The position numbers and the translations under genes were made by a program. DNA of 13,249 nucleotides, taken from positions 1 through 13,249 of the forward strand of contig JAEWAA010000341.1 in assembly GCA_023391955.1 (NCBI GenBank). The letters are read 5' to 3'. The notes beneath the pieces were generated by a model that was given only the letters and a program-made list of their open reading frames with translations, did not search any database and was not told where the DNA came from. The DNA comes from Bacillota bacterium (GTDB lineage Bacteria; Bacillota; Bacilli; Paenibacillales; NBRC-103111). Positions 1 through 5,289 of the stretch are shown here, one piece after another (within the stretch, counting starts at the first letter, position 1; every line of letters begins with the position of its first letter).

Positions 1-152
1 GCCAATAGCTGGAGCAGTGTAGACTTCCCGGAGCCCGTGCAGCCGGCCACCAGCGTCAGCTCCCCTGCTGTGAAGGAGCAGTCTAATAAACCTTCCCGGT
101 TGAGCCCGCTGCTTCCCGGGACAGCAACTTTATGCATGTACCGCCCGTTCAT
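1..152 (-). CDS. ecfA2: ECF transporter ATPase, second subunit (partial, runs off left edge)
   Basis: This is the N-terminal ~50 codons of an ABC ATPase, read leftwards from an ATG at 152-150. The translation begins MNGRYMHKVAVPGSS and reaches a Walker A motif, AGCTGSGKSTLL (bases about 17-47), before leaving the window. The ATG overlaps the stop of the preceding ATPase gene in an ATGA arrangement (149-152), which implies translational coupling. A GGAGAGG ribosome binding site lies about 10 nt upstream. Two adjacent ATPases next to bioY are typical of an energy-coupling factor (ECF) module, in which EcfA1 and EcfA2 form the ATPase dimer that drives vitamin uptake. The T component (EcfT) is expected beyond the left edge; that part is inference. 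The A1/A2 naming follows gene order only. Confidence 0.85.
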   Translation of the reverse strand, partial: MNGRYMHKVAVPGSSGLNREGLLDCSFTAGELTLVAGCTGSGKSTLLQLL

Positions 153-991
153 GCCAACACCGCCCTCTCCAACGCCTCAGGCGTCAGCGGAAAACGGTCC
201 GTGAGCAGCCCCCTTGCTTTCAGCTGTTCCGCTACCGCGACGCTTAAGGGCGGGAGGAGACCTGCCGCCCGGCAAGGGGAACAGCTCTCCCCGGTTGTAA
301 AACCCGTCCGGCCATAGAAAAAATCCTCCGGAGTACCCTCAAACACCAGCTTCCCTTCATCCAGCGCCCATACCCTGCCGGAATACGCCGCCTCCTCCAG
401 CAGCTGGGTAATGTGAATTACTGTCATTCCCTGCTTTTGAAGGGACAGCAGGACAGACAGCAGCCCGCGCCGGGCCTCCGGGTCCAGCATGGAGGTGGCT
501 TCATCGGCAATCAGCACGGACGGCCGCACCGCCAGTGCACCGGCTAAAGCCAGCAGCTGCTTCTGACCGCCGGATAAGCTGCCCACCGGGCATGCTTCCA
601 GCCCGGCCAGCCCTGTGGCGGCCAGTGCTTCCCGCTGACGGAGCTCCATCTTCTCCGGTGGAATCCCCGCACACTCCATCCCGAAGCGGAGATCCTCCTC
701 TACTGTTTCACCTATAAGCTGCGCCTCCGGGTTTTGCATGACCAGCCGGACAGAAGCCCCTTGGGCAGAGCGCCCGATTTCACCGGAATACCGCCCGTCC
801 AGCCCCGCCAACAGACGGCCCAGAACACTTTTTCCGCTGCCATTCCGGCCGGCTACCGTCAGCCATTCACCTTCACGGATTGAGCCGGATACCTGATGAA
901 GCACCGCCTCTTCTCTTCCCGGCAGGTAAACACTGACCTCCCGCAGCTCAATTAGAGACTTTTCCAATTTTTTCACCGCCCGTCTATTCAA
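149..991 (-). CDS. ecfA1: ECF transporter ATPase, first subunit
   Basis: This 280-residue cytoplasmic ABC ATPase would energise an ECF vitamin transporter. Visible motifs in order are Walker A GRNGSGKS (residues 48-55), Q-loop Q86 in VMQNPEAQ, signature LSGGQKQ (139-145), and Walker B with catalytic Glu in VLIADEATSMLD (D163/E164). Length and the QNPEAQ stretch fit EcfA rather than a general importer ATPase. The switch histidine, expected in a context like ITHxxxEA, is replaced: the sequence reads VIHITQLLEEA with Gln196. The annotated start is a TTG at 991-989 with no convincing ribosome binding site; GTG at 976 or TTG at 967 are alternatives. The gene is divergent from bioY across a BirA operator, so biotin is the likely substrate. 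Its stop overlaps the next ATPase start by 4 bp. Confidence 0.88.
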   Translation of the reverse strand: MNRRAVKKLEKSLIELREVSVYLPGREEAVLHQVSGSIREGEWLTVAGRNGSGKSVLGRLLAGLDGRYSGEIGRSAQGASVRLVMQNPEAQLIGETVEEDLRFGMECAGIPPEKMELRQREALAATGLAGLEACPVGSLSGGQKQLLALAGALAVRPSVLIADEATSMLDPEARRGLLSVLLSLQKQGMTVIHITQLLEEAAYSGRVWALDEGKLVFEGTPEDFFYGRTGFTTGESCSPCRAAGLLPPLSVAVAEQLKARGLLTDRFPLTPEALERAVLA

Positions 992-1025
992 ACGCCCATG
1001 GGCATGTTACAATGCCATCAGCGAA

Positions 1026-1059
1026 TTGTTAACCTCACATCGCAAAATTAGGTTAACAA
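1026..1059. promoter_or_regulatory. BirA operator between ecfA1 and bioY
   Basis: There is a perfect 10-bp inverted repeat, TTGTTAACCT (1026-1035) and AGGTTAACAA (1050-1059), with a 14-nt AT-rich spacer. It matches the known Firmicute BirA box, a TTGTTAACC/GGTTAACAA palindrome with a spacer of about 15 nt, where biotinoyl-AMP-bound BirA represses biotin synthesis and uptake genes. It lies 18 nt before the bioY ATG and 34 nt before the divergent ATPase TTG, so it could control both. A weak rightward promoter (TTGTTA at 1026, 17 nt, TAGGTT at 1049) would lie inside the operator. The left flank also holds a 10-bp palindrome at 994-1003 (GCCCATGGGC) and a GGCAT/ATGCC pair at 1001-1016 of unknown meaning. 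Confidence 0.9.
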
Positions 1060-1077
1060 ATCAAAGGAGGTTTGGCA

Positions 1078-1680
1078 ATGCCCTTTTCGTTTTCCACCAA
1101 AGGACTTGTATTTATGACCGCTTTCAGCGCACTTTTTGTGTTATCCAGCTATTTGAATTTGCACTTGGGTTTTTCGCCTGTTCCCATCTCCATGGAGAAT
1201 TTTGTGGTGATGCTGGCGGGTGCGATCCTTGGGCCGGTTTACGGCTTCGGCAGTATCGCGTTGGTGATTGTGCTCTCCGTGCTGGGGCTGCCAATCATGG
1301 ACGGCCGCGGCGGCTTCGCGCTGCTCACCGGTCCAACAGGCGGCTTCGTATGGATGTTTCCTGTTGCCGCTTTTCTGATCGGTCTGGTCTCGCGTTATGT
1401 CCGCGGAAGCCGCCTGTGGACCACTGTAGCCCTGATCGCCGCGGCAGAGCTGTTCGGCTCCCTCCTGCTGTACGTGACCGGCGTGCCGTGGCTGGCCCAT
1501 GTGGCCAACTATTCCTTCGCCAAGGCTATGGCAGCAGGCTGTTACCCCTACCTGCCGGGTGACGCCGTTAAGGCCGTGCTGGCCGGTTTGATCGCCGCCA
1601 CTGTGCGCCAGGTGTTCCCCCTTGTGCGGATTACCGGACAGGCCGGCTATTCCGGGGCGGAGACCACCATTTCCAAGTAG
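1078..1680 (+). CDS. bioY: Biotin transporter BioY (ECF S component)
   Basis: This 200-residue integral membrane protein is the biotin-binding S component that docks on the EcfA/A/T module. Family hallmarks are present: PVPISMENFVVMLAG after the first helix, LGLP followed by a Gly-rich stretch, LTGPTGGF in mid-protein, GVPWL, and YPYLPGDAVKA near the C-terminus. About six hydrophobic segments can be seen. The ATG at 1078 is chosen because AAAGGAGG (1063-1070) sits 7 nt upstream; a TTG at 1072 is in frame but too close to that site. It is preceded by a BirA operator, so expression should fall when biotin is plentiful. The last ~18 residues are a variable tail, and the stop lies 5 nt before a half copy of an interspersed repeat. 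Confidence 0.95.
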   Translation: MPFSFSTKGLVFMTAFSALFVLSSYLNLHLGFSPVPISMENFVVMLAGAILGPVYGFGSIALVIVLSVLGLPIMDGRGGFALLTGPTGGFVWMFPVAAFLIGLVSRYVRGSRLWTTVALIAAAELFGSLLLYVTGVPWLAHVANYSFAKAMAAGCYPYLPGDAVKAVLAGLIAATVRQVFPLVRITGQAGYSGAETTISK

Positions 1681-1685
1681 CCGCT

Positions 1686-1773
1686 TACCCCCGGTACGCA
1701 TTCACAAAAGTGCCTTGCCTGGAACGAAATTTCAGGATAATCTGCTCCCCTCGGAGTTTTCAAACTCACCCTA
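1686..1773 (+). repeat. Half copy of an interspersed palindromic repeat (copy A)
   Basis: These 88 bp align without gaps to 9966-10053, with about 73 of 88 positions identical by my own column count. The match includes TACCCCCGGTACGC at the left, AAAAGTGCCTT in the middle, and the 20-base block CTGCTCCCCTCGGAGTTTTC at 1742-1761. Relative to the full copy it runs from the central hairpin to the right terminal repeat, so only one arm is present. The other arm would fall on the 3' end of bioY, where no clear similarity is seen. The segment separates bioY from the next gene, and no other bioY terminator was found. Confidence 0.85.
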
Positions 1774-1829
1774 GGCGCCTATCCCACATATCCTGTAGCA
1801 TCAGCGGATCACAACAGGAGGTGTGCGTG

Positions 1830-2240
1830 ATGTGGGAGGATTGGGAAAAGCTGTTCAGACAAGTTGCCAAAACCTCGCAGCAGGTCAAAAAAGCATTGGA
1901 TGATTTCCGTGGTCCGGAGCCTCATGTGAGAATTTATGAGACGGACCGCTACGTAAAGGTTGTCGTCAGTCCCATGCCGGAGCAAAAGGTGCGGCGCTGG
2001 TCGGTGAAGGTAATGGGTGACCGGGTGTTCATCCGGGGCAAATACGAGGTGGAAACATTATCGAAGGATGACCTAGGCTACGAAATGGCGGATTTGCGGG
2101 CGGATGAATTCGTGAAGGCGGTACGGCTGCCCGTACCCGTGGAAGCGAAGCCCTACAATTCCCGCAAAGAAGGAGAGGTGCTGATCGCCACCTTCCTGAA
2201 GCGCAAGGAGCTGCCGGCCGGTGGTTGGTTTGATCTTTAG
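1830..2240 (+). CDS. Hsp20/alpha-crystallin-like small protein
   Basis: This predicted 136-residue protein resembles the small heat-shock (alpha-crystallin) fold. A charged helical N-terminus (residues 1-28) is followed by a beta-rich domain: VRIYETDRYVKVVVSPMP, then WSVKVMGDRVFIRGKY, a stretch FVKAVRLPVPVEAKPYNS, and a final strand GEVLIATFLKRKE. That order of strands, including the LPxPV segment before the last strand, is how Hsp20 proteins look. Family members are ATP-independent holdase chaperones or, in Bacillus, spore-coat components; which applies here is not visible. The start at 1830 follows AGGAGG (1817-1822) by 7 nt. The frame is open further upstream to 1710, but that stretch reads through the repeat and lacks a start signal. 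A strong terminator follows. Confidence 0.75.
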   Translation: MWEDWEKLFRQVAKTSQQVKKALDDFRGPEPHVRIYETDRYVKVVVSPMPEQKVRRWSVKVMGDRVFIRGKYEVETLSKDDLGYEMADLRADEFVKAVRLPVPVEAKPYNSRKEGEVLIATFLKRKELPAGGWFDL

Positions 2241-2264
2241 AAGTTTGTCCCAGACTCCTCAATA

Positions 2265-2305
2265 AACAAGACCGTCGTTTGCCCCAGGGCTTGGACGGTC
2301 TTGTT
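2265..2305 (+). terminator. Rho-independent terminator after the Hsp20-like gene
   Basis: A 12-bp perfect stem, AACAAGACCGTC (2265-2276) and GACGGTCTTGTT (2294-2305), encloses a 17-nt loop that can itself pair GCCC with GGGC. It starts 25 nt after the Hsp20 stop. The following TTCTAT is a weak U-tract, so termination is likely but not certain. It could also act on leftward transcription from the dehydrogenase gene, because the stem begins with A-rich sequence. Confidence 0.7.
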
Positions 2306-2315
2306 CTATCATCTG

Positions 2316-2343
2316 CTAGGGCGGGTTTGCAAACTCGGCCTAG
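2316..2343. repeat. 28-bp imperfect palindrome resembling the repeat terminus
   Basis: CTAGGGCGGGTTTGC (2316-2330) faces AAACTCGGCCTAG (2331-2343), giving an imperfect palindrome centred on GTTTGCAAAC. The first 20 bases from TAGGG match the outer end of copy A read on the minus strand (TAGGGTGAGTTTGAAAACTC) at 17 of 20 positions. It looks like a terminal inverted repeat, or two ends joined with the interior lost. Its right edge contains the TAG stop codon of the leftward dehydrogenase gene (2342-2340). Confidence 0.55.
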
Positions 2344-3110
2344 AATCCGTAAATGGTCATGCCCCCGTCCACAAACAGGGTTTGGCCGGTTATGTATCCC
2401 GATGCTTCAGAGGAGAGGAACACCACCGGTCCCACCAGATCACGCAGCTCGCCGATCCGCTTAAGGGGAGTCCGGGACAGCACCTCGGCTACAAACTCCT
2501 CATTTTGCAGAAGCTTCTCGGTTAACGGGGTTTTGAAGTACCAGGGACCGATAGCATTCACAAGAATATTGTGCTTGCCCCACTCCAGCGCCAGGATCTT
2601 GGTCATCTGGATCATAGCGGCCTTGGTGGAGCCATACACTACACCGGTGCGGAGGGCGGTATGGCCGGCAACGGAGGCCACATTCACGATTCTTCCCCCA
2701 CCCGCTTCCTTCATATACCGTCCGGCGCACTGGGACATCATAAAAGCGGACTTCAGGTTGGTCTGCACAATGGTTTCCCATTCCTCATCGGTCACCTCCA
2801 GGGCAGGCGTCCGGATATTCATTCCGGCATTATTCACCAGAATGTCCAGCTTGCCCGCTTCCCCAACCGCCTTCGCAACAGCGGCCTCCACCTGCTCCCG
2901 GCTGGTCACATCCGCCCTGCAGATATAAGCCTTGCGGCCTGTCCGCCGGATTTCCGCCGCCGTTTCCTCCAGATCGGACTCTGTCCGTGCGGTCAGAGCC
3001 ACATCCGCTCCCGCCTCGGCCAAGCCTACGGCAAGAGCTCGTCCGATTCCTTTGCCTGCGCCGGTGACCAGCGCTGTCTTTCCTTCCAAACCGAATGAAG
3101 GCAATAGCAT
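2340..3110 (-). CDS. Short-chain dehydrogenase/reductase, gluconate 5-dehydrogenase-like
   Basis: This 256-residue classical SDR has one Rossmann domain. Visible signatures are the cofactor loop TGAGKGIG (residues 16-23), NNAG (93-96), and the catalytic tetrad N118, S146, Y159 and K163 (YGSTK). An Arg after strand beta-2 (LTARTES, R42) favours NADP(H). The C-terminal part, AIGPWYFKTPLTEKLL to RTPLKRIGELRDL and ITGQTLFVDGG, is most like gluconate 5-dehydrogenase/IdnO-type SDRs, which interconvert D-gluconate and 5-ketogluconate. The substrate cannot be fixed from sequence, and no sugar-acid pathway gene is nearby. The start at 3110 is chosen because AGGAGG (3125-3120) lies 9 nt upstream; the ATG at 3119 abuts that site. 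Its stop codon lies within a repeat-like palindrome. Confidence 0.9.
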   Translation of the reverse strand: MLLPSFGLEGKTALVTGAGKGIGRALAVGLAEAGADVALTARTESDLEETAAEIRRTGRKAYICRADVTSREQVEAAVAKAVGEAGKLDILVNNAGMNIRTPALEVTDEEWETIVQTNLKSAFMMSQCAGRYMKEAGGGRIVNVASVAGHTALRTGVVYGSTKAAMIQMTKILALEWGKHNILVNAIGPWYFKTPLTEKLLQNEEFVAEVLSRTPLKRIGELRDLVGPVVFLSSEASGYITGQTLFVDGGMTIYGF

Positions 3111-3144
3111 GATATCCATCCTCCTGGCGTATATTGGTATTCAA

Positions 3145-3173
3145 AAAATACAGCCTGCATACAGAATTGATAA
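3145..3173 (-). promoter_or_regulatory. Candidate sigma-A promoter for the SDR gene
   Basis: On the minus strand, TTATCA (3173-3168), a 17-nt spacer and TATTTT (3150-3145) stand about 35 nt before the SDR start. Both hexamers are imperfect. The -35 box overlaps the -35 of a possible rightward promoter at 3167-3172. Confidence 0.3.
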
Positions 3174-3196
3174 TGCTGGTAGTGGTGGAGGATACT
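3167..3196 (+). promoter_or_regulatory. Candidate sigma-A promoter upstream of hflK
   Basis: TTGATA (3167-3172), 18 nt, then GATACT (3191-3196). It would give hflK a ~120-nt leader and serve as a housekeeping promoter in addition to the sigma-W-like site downstream. Support is similarity to consensus only. Confidence 0.3.
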
Positions 3197-3256
3197 ATGT
3201 TTTAACGGTCCGTCCAAGACCCCTGTGCATTTTTTGTGACAAATGTGTATCTTTTT

Positions 3257-3283
3257 TGAAACGTTACCGGGGGTTTTCACGTA
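3257..3283 (+). promoter_or_regulatory. Sigma-W-type ECF promoter for hflK-hflC
   Basis: TGAAAC (3257-3262), a 17-nt spacer, then CGTA (3280-3283). This is an exact match to both core elements of the Bacillus sigma-W promoter (TGAAAC, about 16-17 nt, CGTA). Transcription would start near 3290, leaving a leader of about 40 nt containing the AAAGGGAG ribosome binding site. Sigma-W controls flotillin-type SPFH genes in B. subtilis, which matches the gene family downstream. The -35 box is also part of an 8-bp inverted repeat, TGAAACGT (3257-3264) and ACGTTTCA (3286-3293). Confidence 0.6.
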
Positions 3284-3329
3284 GTACGTTTCAGCAACCA
3301 AAGAACAGCATGGAAAGGGAGTGGCATTT

Positions 3330-4370
3330 TTGGAGGTATACCAAGGCGATAAAGACGGAAAAACCGTAAAGCTTCCCCAGGTTCCCAAAAATACGGTAAA
3401 GAAAATTGCCTTTGGCGCTGCCGTTGTGGTCATTGCCGGTCTGGCCTGGAGCAGTATCTACACGGTGCAGGAGGAAGAACAGGCCGCTATTATGACCTTC
3501 GGGAAATACACGGCAACACAAGAAAGCTCAGGACTTCATTTTAAGCTTCCTTATCCCATTCAGCAAGTTGTGATTGTACCGGCCAAGCTGACCCAGAAGA
3601 TTCATATCGGCTACCGGGAGGTAAACGGCAAGGTCAACGCTGTTGACGAAGAAGCGCTGATGATTACCGGTGACGAAAACATCGTTTCGGCGGACGCAGT
3701 GGTAGAATGGCGGGTCTCCGACCTTCACAAGTATTTGTATAACATTGAGAACCCCGAGCACTTCCTGCGGAATTCGGCCATTGCCTCCATCCGCTCGGTC
3801 ATCGGCTCCACCAAGCTGGACTATGCCATTACCGAAGGGAAAACCGTGATTCAGACCGATGTAAAATCCAAGCTCGAGGAATTGATGAACCAGTATAATA
3901 CCGGGATTCACATTATCGACTTAAAGTTCCAGGATATTGAACCGCCGGAGGGCCAGGTGCAAACGGCGTTTAAGTCCGTCACCAATGCCCGTGAGGAAAA
4001 GAACACCAAGATCAACCAGGCGCAGAAATATGTCAACGACCGCCTGCCCAAAGCCCGCGGTGAAGCCCAGGCGCTGATCGAAAAAGCCGAAGGCGAAAAG
4101 CAGTCCCGGATATTGAACGCCCAAGGGGACGTTTCCAAATTTGATGCAGTATATGCGGAATATGTAAAAAGCCCCAACGTAACCAGCAACCGGCTGACGC
4201 TGGAAACGCTGGAGAAGATCCTTCCCAAGGCGAAGGTTATTATTACCGAGGGCAGCGGCAATACCGTGAATTATCTGCCGCTTAACGACCTCCTCCGCAG
4301 CTCGACTACAGGCAATAACGCAGCAGGTACAGGCGGCACAGCCGGGACTCAAGGAGGTGGCAACCGATGA
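3330..4370 (+). CDS. hflK: SPFH membrane protein HflK, FtsH protease modulator subunit
   Basis: This ~346-residue protein is anchored by one N-terminal membrane helix (about residues 26-46, KIAFGAAVVVIAGLAWSSIY), with the rest expected outside the cytoplasmic leaflet. An SPFH/band-7 domain follows (EEEQAAIMTFGKYTATQESSGLHF onward in two parts, with the typical ENIVSADAVVEWRV segment). A long charged helix comes next, rich in AREEK, ARGEAQALIEKAEGEK and similar. The protein ends in a low-complexity Gly/Thr/Asn tail, as HflK proteins often do. HflK pairs with HflC in a large cage around the FtsH protease. TTG at 3330 is preferred because GGGAG ends 8 nt upstream; the in-frame GTG at 3321 directly abuts the same site. 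The stop overlaps the hflC ATG by 4 bp. Confidence 0.9.
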   Translation: MEVYQGDKDGKTVKLPQVPKNTVKKIAFGAAVVVIAGLAWSSIYTVQEEEQAAIMTFGKYTATQESSGLHFKLPYPIQQVVIVPAKLTQKIHIGYREVNGKVNAVDEEALMITGDENIVSADAVVEWRVSDLHKYLYNIENPEHFLRNSAIASIRSVIGSTKLDYAITEGKTVIQTDVKSKLEELMNQYNTGIHIIDLKFQDIEPPEGQVQTAFKSVTNAREEKNTKINQAQKYVNDRLPKARGEAQALIEKAEGEKQSRILNAQGDVSKFDAVYAEYVKSPNVTSNRLTLETLEKILPKAKVIITEGSGNTVNYLPLNDLLRSSTTGNNAAGTGGTAGTQGGGNR

Positions 4371-5230
4371 AACGTTGGATCGGCATATCAGTCGGAGCAT
4401 TGGTGCTGATTATTCTGGCGGCAAGCTCCCTCTTTATCGTAAAGGAAAGTGAATACAAGGTTGTACTGAAGTTCGGTGAAGCGGTCCGCATCCATGAAAA
4501 TCCGGGGATCAAGATCAAGATTCCGTTCATTGAAACAGTCTCCACTCTCCCCAAATACCAGAAGGTCAGTGACAGCCAACCGACCACGATCATGACCAAG
4601 GACAAAAAGCCCATTATCGTGGACAATTATACTGTATGGCGGATCAACAATTCGCGCAGCTTCCTGCAAACGCTGAAGACAGTTACCACCGCAGAGAGCC
4701 GCATTAGCGACGCCGTGTATAACACCGTTCGCCGGAAGCTGTCGGAAATCGATTATGGCAGCATTATCAGCGAGGACTCCTCCCGCGGCAACCTGAATGA
4801 TGATATCACCAAGGAAGTATCCGATATTGTCGCCCGTCAGAATTACGGCATTGAAGTCATCGATGTCCGCATTAAACGGACGGACCTGCCGGAGGAGAAC
4901 AAGGAAAGTGTCTACAAACGGATGATTTCCGACCGGGAATCCATCGCAGCCGGATATCTGTCCGAGGGTGATGAGGAATCCAAGAAAATCACCTCCAATG
5001 CAGACCGTCAAGCCCAAGAGCTCATCGCTCAAGCCGAGGCTGACTCCAAGAAGATTATCGCCGAGGGTGAACAAGAGGCTGCCCGGATCTATAATGATTC
5101 GTACGGCAAGGACCCGGAATTCTATAAGCTGTACCGGACTTTGGAAAGCTATGTAACTACCTTCCAGGGTGAGCCTGTGATCCTCCTCCCCATCGATTCT
5201 CCGTATACCCGTATCCTGCTGGGACAATAA
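4367..5230 (+). CDS. hflC: SPFH membrane protein HflC, FtsH protease modulator subunit
   Basis: This 287-residue partner of HflK has a single N-terminal membrane segment (about residues 4-24), then an SPFH domain starting at KESEYKVVLKFGEAVRI and including TKDKKPIIVDNYTVWRI. The C-terminal coiled region carries the HflC-like run YKRMISDRESIAAGYLSEG, then Ala/Glu-rich helices, and ends with YGKDPEFYKLYRTLESY, a conserved HflC feature. Translation is coupled to hflK by an ATGA overlap (4367-4370), and GGAGG within the hflK 3' end serves as its ribosome binding site. The length is a little short of the proteobacterial protein. A hairpin terminator follows 20 nt after the stop. Confidence 0.92.
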   Translation: MKRWIGISVGALVLIILAASSLFIVKESEYKVVLKFGEAVRIHENPGIKIKIPFIETVSTLPKYQKVSDSQPTTIMTKDKKPIIVDNYTVWRINNSRSFLQTLKTVTTAESRISDAVYNTVRRKLSEIDYGSIISEDSSRGNLNDDITKEVSDIVARQNYGIEVIDVRIKRTDLPEENKESVYKRMISDRESIAAGYLSEGDEESKKITSNADRQAQELIAQAEADSKKIIAEGEQEAARIYNDSYGKDPEFYKLYRTLESYVTTFQGEPVILLPIDSPYTRILLGQ

Positions 5231-5250
5231 ACTCCCGCCGGTATAAAAGA

Positions 5251-5288
5251 AGAAGCCTGACAGAGCGATGCTCTGCCAGGCTTCTTTT
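5251..5288. terminator. Bidirectional terminator between hflC and the glycoside hydrolase
   Basis: AGAAGCCTG (5251-5259) pairs with CAGGCTTCT (5277-5285), and inside it CAGAGC (5261-5266) pairs with GCTCTG (5270-5275), leaving one A-C mismatch and a 3-nt loop. T-rich sequence follows on the plus strand (TTTTGTT). A-rich sequence precedes it and becomes a U-tract on the minus strand, so it can end both converging transcripts. Confidence 0.88.
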
Positions 5289-5289
5289 G

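Noticed and set aside
1710..1829. N-terminal extension of the Hsp20-like protein in the open frame from 1710
   Set aside because: It reads through the repeat half-copy and has no ribosome binding site, whereas AGGAGG precedes the ATG at 1830 with good spacing.
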